Of a DNA stretch of 64,000 nucleotides, positions 50,078 through 61,230 are shown one piece after another. The notes beneath the pieces are model-generated. The model had not been told where the DNA came from. It searched no databases and was given only the letters and a program-made list of their open reading frames with translations. The translations under genes and the position numbers were made by a program. Position 1 is the first letter of the stretch; every line of letters starts with the position of its first letter. Origin of the DNA: Erythroxylum novogranatense (lineage: Eukaryota > Streptophyta > Magnoliopsida > Malpighiales > Erythroxylaceae); contig CM057228.1 in assembly GCA_029891385.1 (NCBI GenBank), forward strand, positions 56,489,783 to 56,553,782. The letters are read 5' to 3'.

Positions 50078-50150
50078 TTAATTAATTATTGATTTATTTA
50101 TTTATTTGATTACTTTAATTACTCTTTATTTTGTTTTAAGTGTTTTAATT

Positions 50151-50205
<55 letters not shown>

Positions 50206-51870
50206 TCTTATAATTAGCAAGTATGATTGGGATTAGAATTTTGAAGTTAAAGTGAAGGATTAGAATTAATTGGATAAATTAGTAGTAGGCTTGTGAGTGT
50301 AGAGCCATATCAGTCAAATAAAGGCATGTTAGGAAAAATGGGCTTTAGAGGTTAATGGGATAAGTAGAAGGAGGAGAGCCCAAAACATTGTAAGTTATAA
50401 GGAGAGCTTAAAACTACGTAGTATCGGAGGAGAGCTTTAAGTTGAGAAATAAGTGAATTAAGTTGTTAAGGAGAAGAAGCAAGTGTCGTGAACCAAAAGA
50501 AGAGAAGCCAAAAACGTGAGCTAAGGAAGAGGGAGCTTTCGGCTAGGTGGAAGAGAGTCGTAGAAAGCTTGAAGAAGAGAAACTACTTGTTGAAGGTTAG
50601 TTCCATCCTTGTTTATGTTAGGTTCAAGAATGGGATAAAATGGAATTTAGGATTTGTGTAGGGTTTGAAGAAAGGAAGAAGAGAAGGTGAAATCAAAGGG
50701 ATTTTGGGATTTCTAAGTTAAGATTTTGGTTATTCTAGCATAGATGGCTTACGGGTAGGTTAGGTTTAAAGTTTATTTTTATCTTTGTTTGATTTATGAA
50801 TGCTATGCCTTTCTTTTAGAATATATTCATTGAATGGAGAATGGTTTAATTGAAGGAACTCAAGAAAACCCCACTCAAGACAAGGAGGAAGGGCAATCTT
50901 GAATTCGGATCCTGACGTTAGGTGGGTAACATTTTTATAGTTGTTGTGTAACGGGCAAATGCCCTATGTGTGCAATCTTTGTTAAAATGTGTGTATATTG
51001 AAAGTGTATTTCCCTTGATTTGAAAAAAAAGTATAAAACTATGATGATTCGATAGAATTAAAGAAGCATAAAATGTTATTCTTGTGTTTGAATACGTGAG
51101 TATGAATTGGTTGTGATTGGGCGAGAGAGAACCTGTTTCGTTAGTCTCGTGCACGATGACCCCCTAGCCTTCTCCCGGCTGCCCGCTTGAGGCCACGAGA
51201 TCCTGAGAAATCAGACTCGTCGTGTTTACGGTAAATTTCAGTTTCCGTCGTGTTTGAGAAACTCTCGAGCCAAATGTGTGCATTTGATCATTTTTGGTGT
51301 CTATGATGCATAATACGTGTTCTAACTGATAGAAGATTTCATGTTATGCTTTATGTGATGAGTTCGGTTAATTGTGATTTATGTGATAAAGTTGGGTATT
51401 TACGCATAATATGTTTATTGCTAATGCTTTAGACTCTTGATTATGTGATGTATGGCTCATTACTCGATGGCTATAAATGTGTTAACCACTGAGCCGTGTT
51501 TTGCTCACCCCATTTTCCCTCCTCAGGTGCAAATTATAGTTGAATGTGGAACCTTGCAAGACATTGGGCATAACTCCAAGAATCTTAGACATTTTTGTAT
51601 TAAGTTAGTAACTAGCTGTTGGAATAGCTTTATAAGCCTATCGATCATTGAGCATCTCATGTTTTGTATTTTGTACTTGACTGCTGATAATTAGGCAAAT
51701 AAGTAACTAAAGCTGTGTATGAACTTTTGTTATGTTTAAAAGAGAATGAGGGCTCTAGTACTATCTTCTTCGTGTGTTTATGTTGAATTGCGATCTGTGC
51801 GTGATCTTGAAAAGGGTATGTGTGTGAGTCTTTTAATTGTTGAGTTGCTGTTGAAATTTTGCTTTGGGAG
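50045..51870 (+). repeat. 3' LTR of element E (first 1826 bp)
   Basis: Starts TGTTGGGCCTCG and matches 41983-43771. It ends at CTTTGGGAG, where LTR D begins. The remaining 1341 bp known from the 5' LTR are not found to the right within the window. A candidate intron lies at 50922-51526 (donor GTGGGTAAC, acceptor CTCCTCAG), the same as in the 5' copy. Confidence 0.9.
50154..50202. repeat. (TA)n microsatellite in 3' LTR of E
   Basis: About 24 TA units, against about 13 at the same place in the 5' LTR (42072-42098). The run lengths have diverged since insertion or were misassembled. Confidence 0.9.
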
Positions 51871-53244
51871 TGTAACATCCCACCCCCTACTGGAAGGGTA
51901 AAATAGTAAATTTGGCATAGGATGAGATGGATCGGAATGACTTAGGACTGCTTTGACATTGTCATGCATACTAGTATTAGTAAACAGTGAAATTGTGCAC
52001 ATGCAAATTTCGGTACATGCATACATGACATTCCCGGTAGATGTGCCTACTGCAATTTTATTGTGATTAACGTGGTTATTGGGTTTGAAAAATTATTCTG
52101 AGCATAACAAATTGTGTGGTTATGCAAATGAGGTAAGGTTTGTTCCAAATGAAACTTTGGCTTGTTGGCTACATTTTTATGTGAAATAGGTGTTGTCTAA
52201 TTTTAGTCTTAAGAGGGTGAATTTTAGTATGGAAAGTTCTTTGTTGATGGCTGGAATGAACGATGGCGAACCACATAACCTAAAGTTTTGATGATTTTTC
52301 TAAATTAATTGAGAAGGAGTTAGGGGAAATGGTCTTCATGAAAGTTGAAGCCTATATTGTTAGCTTTCCATTTCCACTAATTTTACAATTTTTCGATATG
52401 TACGTTGGGAGTTATGAACCGTTAACTATTGACTGATTTTGTGCACTTTGGTGAAATCTAACCATAGTGTCGGTTTTGTGAGCATTCTGATTGGAAGCAA
52501 TTTTAAAAATTTCTGTGAATTGAATTAGCTTGAGTGATCTTCTGAAGAGTTGTATAGGAAACATTTATCTTGAAAATGGTATATAGCATGTAATTTTTGG
52601 AGATCATATTTGAGAGTTATGAGTTTTCAAAACCTGAACCTGCATAAAGGTGTTAACTGGTGATCATGGCAGAAACTTGCATAACATTTTTGAATTGGTT
52701 AGAGATGGAATTGGCTCTTAAGCTCTTCATGAAACTTGAAGTATGTGGTTTTATCTTTCCAATGATATAAGGTAGTGATTTTTTTGACTTGTTTACGGGA
52801 GTTATGCTTGATAGAACATTACTGTCCAGATTGGGTGATTTCTGGGGCAGCATCATTGATTCAATTATTTGACCTAGTTACAATTGAATTTGATTTTGGG
52901 TTGTTCATGAAATTTGTTGATAACATTGGGATATTTCTGAGCATATTTATTGTGTAATTTTTTACTAAGGAACTGGAAAGTTACGGATTTTATAAACTGT
53001 TGCACTATTTTGACAAATGTTGCATTGTTTTGAGAGGCATTGTGAGGGCAGTAATTTTGATTACATTTTTGACACCCTTAGAGGTGAAATTGGCTTTTGT
53101 GTCCTTCATAAAACTTGTAGAGCTCTCTTTTATCTATAAAATAGACACCAAGTTTGTTCAATTTGGAGTCCAGAGTAGGGAGTTATGCCCTATGTAAGTT
53201 GGGATGTCGGAGGACGTTTGTTCCAGATCTGCTATTGTATAGCA

Positions 53245-53326
53245 TAAGTCGACTTGCACCCCATATAAGTCGACTTGTACATACACAGTAGCATAAGTCG
53301 ACTAGGATTCTTAAGCAAGTCGACTA
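53245..53326. repeat. AAGTCGACT palindrome array in LTR D
   Basis: Copies start at 53245, 53267, 53295 and 53317 (steps 22, 28, 22). The first two continue AAGTCGACTT, a perfect 10-base palindrome; the last two read AAGTCGACTAGGAT. This is the cassette slot upstream of CCTTCTTTTG...CGTCCGATTGACC. Confidence 0.85.
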
Positions 53327-53769
53327 GGATCATATATTTTCCTTCTTTTGCTTATAACTTTTCCGCGTCCGATTGACCTGATTCTTGAGGCATCGGATTC
53401 GTGAGACATTGAATTTCATTTCATGGGAAATTGGGAATTTTTGGACGGAAAATTGACGGGTGTCCGGGAAATGGGTATTTCATCACTGTTTTATTTAATT
53501 GGAGACCTAAAGAGGTCCAAATTGAGCGCCGTCAGCGCCATTAGATTTCTAATTTTTTTTAGACGGATTATATGATGAAAAATATTGGATTAAGGCCGAG
53601 AATATCATGAACATGCATTGTGCACCTTCTAAGTGTTACATGTGCATTCTGAAATAGTTCTGATTGAAAAATTGATAATGTTTATATACTGTCATTGTTA
53701 TAGAGTCACACTTGGAGCGTCGGTCCACCGACGTCACTGAGACTTCTAGATTTTGGCTCGGAAGTACAG

Positions 53770-54594
53770 GTGAGTAACCTAGATGGTTCCTTGATTAGTA
53801 AGTGTTTATAATTTTGCACTTATAACTCTGTGGAGAATAATGGTGGGATCAGAATTGTGATCATTTATTGCCTCTGGATTCCGGACGGAGGGTCCAATGA
53901 ATTGGAAGATCTGACATAGAAGTATATGTGTTTGTGATTCTGTGAACTAACTGGCTTCCACTGTGTGACACTGTGATACATAATTTGATTGTACCGTTAC
54001 TGCTTAACTGGATTGTGATCACTTGTGATGTACTGTGATCCACTATGATATACTATGATCTGCTTGCTACACTGTACTGCATTTCGATGCCTCTACTAGG
54101 GCAGAATGTTTTATACTGACACTACACTGTACTGCATTTCGACGCCTCTACTAGGGCAGACTGTTTTATACTGACAGTTAAATTGGGCATATAGATTGCA
54201 TACATCAATGCATAAACTGATAATAATGATAGTTGTGACCTGAGTCGCCACTGTTACTGAACCGAGCCTCGTGCACGAGGGGAGTTAGTGCATACCCAGA
54301 GGGCTCTCCTACTTCCTAGGCAACGCTGAATCTTGATCAACATCACCGCGCTCGGTCACAACACTGTAATAAACTGGAAAAGAGTCACATGTGCATTGCA
54401 TACAAATGTGATAACTGATTTACGAAATTGCATGAGTTTTGTAAATTGTTATAAGATAATACTGAAAGTATCATTGATTGAAACTGTGAATTGCTTGCGA
54501 TATGCATGAATTGGGTGGACCATCGATGTTGGTTCCTCATTGAGTTCCCAAAAACTCACCAAAATTTTGCATCTATTTTTCAAGTCTTGAAGAA
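53770..54594 (+). other. candidate intron in LTR D
   Basis: Donor-like ACAG then GTGAGTAACCTAG at 53770. AACTCACC, then CTATTTTTCAAG ending 54594; here the usual CAG reads CAAG, so the acceptor may be weakened. About 825 nt, lengthened by a 55-bp tandem duplication (54067-54176). Confidence 0.38.
54067..54176 (+). repeat. 55-bp tandem duplication in LTR D
   Basis: CTACACTGTACTGCATTTCG... begins at 54067 and again at 54122, with two or three differences between the copies. Confidence 0.9.
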
Positions 54595-54990
54595 TTCCCC
54601 GTTTGACACGGGAGTATGTCTACTGTAGGCAAGTGAAGGATAGAGGTCGGGATCAGTTCGCGTCTACATTAGTGTCTAATAGAATTGTATTCCAAAATGA
54701 TTATTTGTATTTGTAATGGGCCAATGTGGTTCTGTTTTGTATATGAAATGGTTATTGTAATTTATTGTTGACTATTTGTATTAACTGAAAATGTTTATCT
54801 ATGCACGTGGATGCAAATTGCCTACTGTTTTCCGCGCACATGAGTGTAATAAAAAAAAGGGTAAATGGCTCTGATGGAATGAATGTTTGAGTAAAAAAAG
54901 GTGTTTTTATTGAGATCTACCGACTGATGTAGTTCGCCACCCTCACGGGGCATGGACTCGGATATCACCAACGATATCGGGTTCGGGCAA

Positions 54991-55232
54991 AGGTCCCAAC
55001 CTTTGGGTCAATTTTTCATGATCATTCGGATCAGGTAAATGAAGAAATTTGATAAGACTTCCTTCTAGAAAAATGTTATTCATTGTCTTAAGTTTATAAT
55101 GCCACCAAAATCATTCAATTGGGTTTAATAATCGAAAAGTTATATCCCAAATATTTTTGGGATGTTCTTAAGCTGAAACAGTATTCTATTCTCAAATTCC
55201 ATCCAAAAATTGAAATTTTTAGAGACTGAATT
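54991..55232. other. unassigned junction sequence
   Basis: AT-rich DNA resembling LTR interior (ACTTCCTTCTAGAAAAATG, AAAAGTTATATCCCAAA) but without a defined border. It lies where the rest of LTR E and of element C pol would be expected if the nest were intact, so a deletion junction is likely. Confidence 0.4.
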
Positions 55233-55834
55233 TGTAACATCCCATTACTTATGGGAGGGTTAGAATAGTAAATGTGACTGATTAATGAGAGTTAGAGATG
55301 CATTTTCATGCATAAAAATGCCATGCACTTATACATGAATAGTGAATGTATTTGCACATGAAAATAATTGTACATGCATTTATGAATTATTCCGGGTATA
55401 ATTAGATTGATCTATGGATTTTTAGAGTTATGGATGTTTTTACATTGGAAATATTAGTGATTGGTGGAAATATCATATTTGTATGTGTTGGTGAATTTAG
55501 GAGTTTCCTCTGAAAATTATAGAGTATTGAGAAAGATATATATGATAGGGAATAAGAAATTAAAAGAAGCCTTGGAGATAGTTAGATTGTAAAGATGACA
55601 GTCAAGGGAGTTAGTTTCAAAAGAAACTAAGTTAGAATTTGGGTATTAGGGAAAGTGACAAATGTCACTTAGTCTTTTGTGCTCTTGCTAGAAGTAGATT
55701 ACTATTCTTTGAGAGTTGACAAGTTAAGTCTTGTTCAATAGGAAAAGTGCTTTAGTATTTGGACTATTGAGGATTATAACCTCATGATATAGTTTTGACT
55801 GAATGATTATAGAACTAATGGTGAGCACAAGATG
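55233..55834 (+). repeat. C-family LTR start (X2), interrupted
   Basis: Starts TGTAACATCCCATTACTTATGGG and follows the first ~500 bases of LTR C (32522 on) with many substitutions, including TAGTTTCAAAAGAAACTAAG. It stops where LTR F is inserted. It could be a separate insertion or the 3' LTR of element C after loss of the DNA between. Confidence 0.7.
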
Positions 55835-56608
55835 TGTAGCGCCCCCTCACCGTAGGGTACACATCGGGACCCCGGAGGTCGCTCCGACACGTATCCCACG
55901 ATAAAGGTGCACCACCAGAACATTCCCACTAATAATCCACATGGCATCGCAATAATTAAAATCATAATATATCATAAATCAGTAAATTTTAATATCCAAA
56001 ATAATCTTGATGCAGTCATCCAATATCAGAATAGACAAGTCTATCAGTCCCCTAAACAAAACCAAAAAGAAAACTGATACAAGCGTCTATCCTAAGTCAT
56101 CTGCAAAAGTCCAACCCAGCTGACCGACCTGTGTGTCATCGCTTCTCTTGCCAGCACGCTCGCACGGCAGGAAAAGACTATCTCCGAAGCTAGGAGTCTA
56201 CTCTATCGATCCTGAAAAATATATTGCAATTTTGGGTGAGTTTGCGAACTCAGTGAGAAACCATGATCGATGGTTCACTCAAATCATGCATTACACAAAT
56301 TACGTGACTGCATAAACACAATAATATCCAATTCTGATATTATATAACAATTCTGATGATAGTCTATAACGGTTTGCGATATCAAATAGCAATTTACAAT
56401 AGTATATAACGATTTACAATATCATATCACAATTCTGATAAATCATACAGCGATTTACGATGAGCATGTAACAATTTACAATCTCTCATGTCATCACACA
56501 ATTGAGAAGTTTGCAATTCAATCGATCGGTATATACAATGCATATGAGACTCTTTCCAGCTTATTGATGTTGTGCCCAAGTACTCGATCGGTGTTCGATG
56601 GGGATCTT
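55835..56608 (-). repeat. LTR F fragment (related to LTRs A and B)
   Basis: Its 3' end on the minus strand is GGGGGCGCTACA at 55835, as in LTR B. It includes the acceptor-like TTTTTCAG at 56212, CTCACCC, and the palindrome (56259-56275). The stretch 56340-56480 repeats an 11-base word (CGATTTACGAT, CAATTTACAAT and variants). It is cut at 56608 by copia G. The continuation is beyond the window. Confidence 0.7.
56340..56480 (-). repeat. 11-base word array in LTR F
   Basis: At least six variants of (A/G)C(A/G)ATTTAC(A/G)AT spaced ~20-30 bp, at the position where LTRs A, B and C have hairpin arrays. Confidence 0.6.
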
Positions 56609-57843
56609 TGTTAGAGTAGTGCCATAAAGGCAATCGCCTTTAGCGCATTTTGTACAAAGTTGTGTATGTCTTTATGAATAAATAAAGAAAGGCATATTTC
56701 ATTAATTTGTTGTTCATTATTTATGAACCGATATAGATCTGTAATCAAATTAATGAAGTCCATGATATATGACATAGCATGAAGGAAATTATGATGTGAT
56801 CATACTCTCGAGATTCCTATCATGTGCAATTATGTCATTATCTAAATTATCCCTAGTCATAGGATTCTTGGCTGGACATCAGAATCCGGAAAGACTAGCA
56901 CATTTCATGCTCCTTGATTTGATCAAGCGGTAGATCTCGAAGCGTAAATATGAGATATTTAGGGTTGAGATGTGGATGCTTACTAGAGGTAGTAAGTACA
57001 TTGGATGACCTGCCATGAGATCATCACATGGATGTCTATTCTAATGTCGGTGATAATCTCATCATAGAATGATGCAAGTATCCTTAGACTTAAGGTGCTC
57101 GAGGATATCTTGGATCTTGATTACGTGCTTTGACTCCATTCCTTGTTGCCTTACGAGGTCGCTCATAGGGTGGTGCTTGGAGTGCAGTTTGAGGTATTGA
57201 AGGTAATTGAGTAGCCAATAGAGGATTCACCACTTGCGATAGCGAAAAATGATACCCATGGCCTTTTATCGGGGTCATTACTTAGAAATCTCTGGCGGAG
57301 TATGTATGTCGTGAAGAGTGTCTTCAAGTGACATATAAAGTAATGAGTCCCGTGACAAGAACTGAAATCACTGGACTAGATTTGGCGTGGTCGATCTAGT
57401 GAGAGTTGACACATTGCCCATACTCATAACCAAGTGGGGTATAGGATGGTGAAAGGACGAATTGCGCGGTAATTGTCTATGGAAAGGTTCGTGATTTGGT
57501 CCATGATGAATATATATTCATTCGTCAAACCAATTACTTTCGGTCAATCGGGGTCATGATGTGTTGCTAAATACCGCTCATGACTTGCTTAGATTAAGTG
57601 TTGATCTAAGTGGCCAACATAACCGGAACCTAATGGGTCACACGCATAAGAGTGTCTCGGAGAACTCGTAAAATAGTTTTGGACAGAGTTTCAATATATG
57701 GAGAGCAATCGGATTAAATGGATCCCGATGAGATCGAGATATGTCCCGATGAGATCGCGACATCGATATTGCTGAAAAAAGGTTTAGGGGTTTTTCCCAT
57801 AGGGACCTTAGAGACCGACCTAGTGTGACTGGACCACTTCAGC

Positions 57844-57874
<31 letters not shown>

Positions 57875-58464
57875 ATTGATTAATTGATTAATTAATTAAT
57901 TAATATGCTAGTTACGTGGAAAGGGAATGGAAGAAGCATTGGAAGCTTCTCTTTTACATGCTTAGTCATTAAAAAGCCATTAATGACTAAAAGACAAAAG
58001 AGAATGGATGAAAAGAAGATGATGCTCGTTGGTGGAGAGATGGGTGTCGAATGGAGAAAGGAAAAAGTGTTTTTCCTTTGATCTTCATCAACGATTTTTC
58101 TCCATGGTGATTGTGGGTTGAAGAAAGTGTTTCTAAAACCTAAGGTTCATCATCTTTCATCCAAAGCTTCATCTCTTCTTCACCAAGCTTCTCCCTTTCC
58201 ATCGTTGATTCAAGCTCTCCATAGAACAAAGGTAAGATCTAACAGTCTTTAATTTGTTCTAGCTATTCCCGGGTCAAAGGGTTTGTCCCGGTTAGGTTCT
58301 CCGATCTCTGCGTGGATACCGTTAGAGACGGTCTCCTTTGGTCGTTCGGTTTGAGTTTGTTATATATATACACATGGATCCTAGCTTTCGGGAAGGTCTC
58401 GGAACAAAAAAAATTTGTTTTCCGCACCGTGGGCATGTGATGCTCACACCAGGATTTTCCTACA
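56609..58464 (+). repeat. 5' LTR of copia G (1856 bp)
   Basis: TGTTAGAGTAGTGCCATAAA at the start and TTTTCCTACA at the end, directly before the primer-binding site. A TA run and (TTAATTGA)n-like stretch lie at 57849-57902. CCCGATGAGATCG repeats at about 57725 and 57745. Confidence 0.75.
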
Positions 58465-58465
58465 G

Positions 58466-58477
58466 TGGTATCAGAGC
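58466..58477 (+). other. primer-binding site of copia G
   Basis: TGGTATCAGAGC, an exact tRNA-Met complement, one base after the LTR. Confidence 0.92.
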
Positions 58478-59585
58478 GTCTTGTGTCGTATATAACAACG
58501 AAACCATGACTAGGTCGGAGTTGTTATAGCTTGTGATGATGATGCATGTTGTATGTGTTGAATTTCGAATTCAGTATGAGATATATTTTTCGAAATTTTC
58601 TTGCCCAGATATGTTCACAAGATGTTGTTGCATATGTCTGTGGAAGCCTGGAATTTATCAATGTGATTTGATATGGTTTTGCTAATTTATTCCCTAATGT
58701 GCTAGGTGCTGTCTTTGTGCACATTCACTGAACAGGCATGCTTATAAATTCGAGAATAAATTGTAGAAAAATGGTTTTTTGGATTTTATTTCACCTACAT
58801 GTCCCTAAGATGTTTATGAATGTCTATGTGGATGGAAAAATGTTTTCGAGGTGATTTACTATTTATTTGAGAATTTATTGTATGCTTCTGGGAATAGCTG
58901 TGTTAAGGAACACAGATTTTTCATTGGATTTGTTGCTGAGGTTGAATGAGTTTTTGATGGAAATAAATCCTGAAAAAATTCATGGAGCATGTTAGGAACA
59001 TTTAGTAACCTCTGTAATTTTCTCAGAATTTATTTAAATTGTTTCAATGGGTTTTTCAAGCAAAACATAGAACTTGGCAGTTTTGAGAAAATTGCTGGAG
59101 TTGTTTTGTTTGAACTAAGAAATTGTGTAGATTTCAGTTCCAATGCCTTGGATCATTTTTAATGTGATTAAAAATGTGTTACATTGATGTTGTATGCTTT
59201 CCTAAATGAATTTTTTGAAATTAGGTTTCCAAATAATTTTCGGATGTCAAATGTGTCTCATTAGCGTCTCTATAGTATATTCCTTATCTTGATTGTTTTG
59301 GCGTCACAAATTTTGTGACCAAAGGTCAAGTAGTCTTGATAAAGTGTAGACTACCTAGAGATACTTAGGTTGATAATTTGATATTCTCGAATTATTTGAA
59401 AATCTAAGTGAATAACAGTATATTCACCGATTTCAAATTCTTCATATATAGTTTGACTATATATGGTAAGCAACAATGAAAGTGTTTCATTGGTACATCA
59501 AGGTAAAGTGTATTAGACTTGGTATTGTGAATTTGACTATACTAATTGAGAAATTAGCCAATTAAGATAGCAATTCCACCTGCAC

Positions 59586-59756
59586 AAGTCGACTTATACG
59601 TTCATAACTTCGACTTGTTTGTTGCCTTTGTAGATGCGTAAGTCGACTGCACAATGGTACAAGTCGACTTGTTAGGTATAGTCACTGCAAGTCGACTTAC
59701 ACATGCATAAGTCGACTTAGAGGCATAAGTCGACTTATACATACACAAGTCGACTT
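59586..59756. repeat. AAGTCGACTT palindrome array in copia G leader
   Basis: Copies start at 59586, 59607 (degenerate, ACTTCGACTT), 59640, 59661, 59689, 59709, 59727 and 59747. Steps are mostly 18-21 bases, with one 28 and one 33. The same motif is in LTR D (53245-53326) with steps 22, 28 and 22. Confidence 0.9.
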
Positions 59757-60204
59757 ATAACATGCAAAGGAGGGATGATGGATGATTTTAGGTATAAACT
59801 CAATGTGATTGATCATATGCCTAAATCATTCCATATAGTCATAGTGACTATAATCCTACGGCTTGAGAAGAAGAAGATGAGACACGAAAACCCTCAAATA
59901 ATATGAAAACTAACGCCTTCCATTAATATGGGAAGAACCAGAGTTCTTATAGAGTTGGGTTGTTAGGCAAACCCAAGCTCACTCTATCTGGATATGTTGA
60001 ACCATGGAAAATGAGATTTTCGGATTAATAGGTCGGTTTTCACTAGAAGCGTTGATTTGTTGAGCAAACTCAAGGTCAACATGGACAGAGGCGAAATTGG
60101 GTAGTGTACATCAGATGTACACGCATCAAGAGTTGATAACCCAATGTGTGTGCATACATCAAAAGTTGATAGCACTAGTCGATAGTTGCACCTAAGATGG
60201 AAAT

Positions 60205-60386
60205 GGTATGATTGATATCTGCCGATTGAACTAAGGTGGCTTGTTGGGCAAACCCAAGGTCATTTTAGGAATGTCGGATGTCTATCTATGATGCAATTGG
60301 TATGACCGATACCTACCGATTGAACTAAGGTGGCTTGTTGGGCAAACCCAAGGTCATTTTTAGGAATGTCGGATATCGACCCACTA
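60205..60386 (+). repeat. 94-bp tandem repeat in copia G leader
   Basis: GGTATGATTGATATCTGCCG at 60205 and GGTATGACCGATACCTACCG at 60299 begin two similar units. Both contain GGTGGCTTGTTGGGCAAACC. A diverged GGTTGTTAGGCAAACCCAAG lies near 59956. Confidence 0.85.
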
Positions 60387-60540
60387 GGACATTTTGTCAT
60401 AATGTTTCTTGGATTCGTACTGAGGGTTATGGATTCTATGAAACTAGTGGGAGCCATATGCATGTCATGCAAGTCCTTATGATCATGCAAGTAATTCTAT
60501 TCTAACATTCTTTCTCTCTTTTCCCTATGGGTTATTGAAG

Positions 60541-61230
60541 ATGACTTCAAGTGTGAACTTGCGCTCGCTTATAGATTCCAACAAGTTAACTGGACCAAAT
60601 TTTCTCGATTGGCTGAGAAATCTGAGAATTGTTCTCAGGTCTGAGGAACTGGGATATATCCTAGATGTTCCACTTCCTGATCCACCTACTGCTGATGCTT
60701 CTGATGAGGATCAGAAAGCATATCGAAAGCATCTTAAAGACAGTGACATGGCTACCTGCATCATGCTTGCCTCGATGTCACTAGAGCTGCAGAAGCAGCA
60801 TGAGTCTATGGATGCTCATACCATAGTGTTTCATCTTAGGGAGCTGTTTGATGAGCAAGCTCGGTCTGAAAAGTTCGAGACCTCGAGGCTACTCTTCACT
60901 ACTAAGATGACTCCAGGTTCATCTGCAGTGCAATATGCACTGAAGATGAATGGGTATATTGAGAGATTGGCCGTCTTAGGTTTTGTCATGGATTATGAAT
61001 TAAGTATTGACTTAATTTTGGTTGGATTGTCTGATAGTTATTCACAGTTTGTGTTAAACTATCGGATGAACCAAGTATCCACAACAATCCCTGAGTTGAT
61101 CAATCTACTCAAGACAGCAGAGCAAGCTATCAAGAAGGATAGCAAGCAAGTGTCGATGGTGGACTCTTCTTCCGGTTCAAAGAAAAGAAATGTAAGAAGA
61201 AAAGGTCTAAGAAACCAAAAGGAAGTATAG
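60541..61230 (+). pseudogene. copia G gag, frameshifted before the zinc knuckle
   Basis: Open from MTSSVNLRSLIDSNKLTG to a stop at 61228. It matches the plant copia Gag layout (NKLTGPNFLDWLRNLRIVL near the start; LFDEQARSEKF; a basic tail). ATG 60541 is preferred over 60535 because MTSS starts the conserved part. At the lysine-rich tail the frame shifts: the zinc knuckle CFHCGKAGPWKRES continues in another frame (61269 on), with P for the usual H and S for the last C. The product would assemble poorly and lack RNA binding. 229 residues remain. Confidence 0.85.

Larger units (their letters stand above)
41983..51870 (+). mobile_element. chromovirus E (Tekay/Del-like Ty3/gypsy)
   Basis: Complete 5' LTR (41983-45112), primer-binding site, single-frame gag-pol, purine tract, and the first 1826 bp of the 3' LTR, which LTR D then interrupts. 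It is inserted in the integrase region of element C. The two LTRs differ at 8 of the first 300 bases that I aligned by eye from 42121/50221, so the insertion is young compared with C. The chromodomain and the GAGGACGAAATTC motif before the purine tract place it among plant chromoviruses. Confidence 0.92.
51871..54990 (+). repeat. LTR D, related to the LTR of element A, 3' end missing
   Basis: Starts TGTAACATCCCACCCCCTACTGG, very like the start of LTR A. It shares the CGTCCGATTGACCTGATTC block (53367 on), the donor-like site (53770), the GACCATCGATGTTGGTT palindrome and GATATCACCAACGATATCGGG (54960 on). In A the LTR runs about 25 bases further to GTGTTACA; D departs before that, with no primer-binding site. 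It is inserted in the 3' LTR of E after GGGAG; no second GGGAG junction is seen. Confidence 0.75.
58478..60540 (+). other. untranslated leader of copia G
   Basis: About 2 kb without a recognisable protein between the primer-binding site and gag. It holds the palindrome array (59586-59756) and the 94-bp tandem repeat (60205-60386). Confidence 0.6.

Noticed and set aside
59586..59756. CRISPR-like array of palindromic repeats
   Set aside because: Repeat units are 10 bases with irregular short spacers, in a plant retroelement leader; no cas-type genes and not a prokaryotic context.
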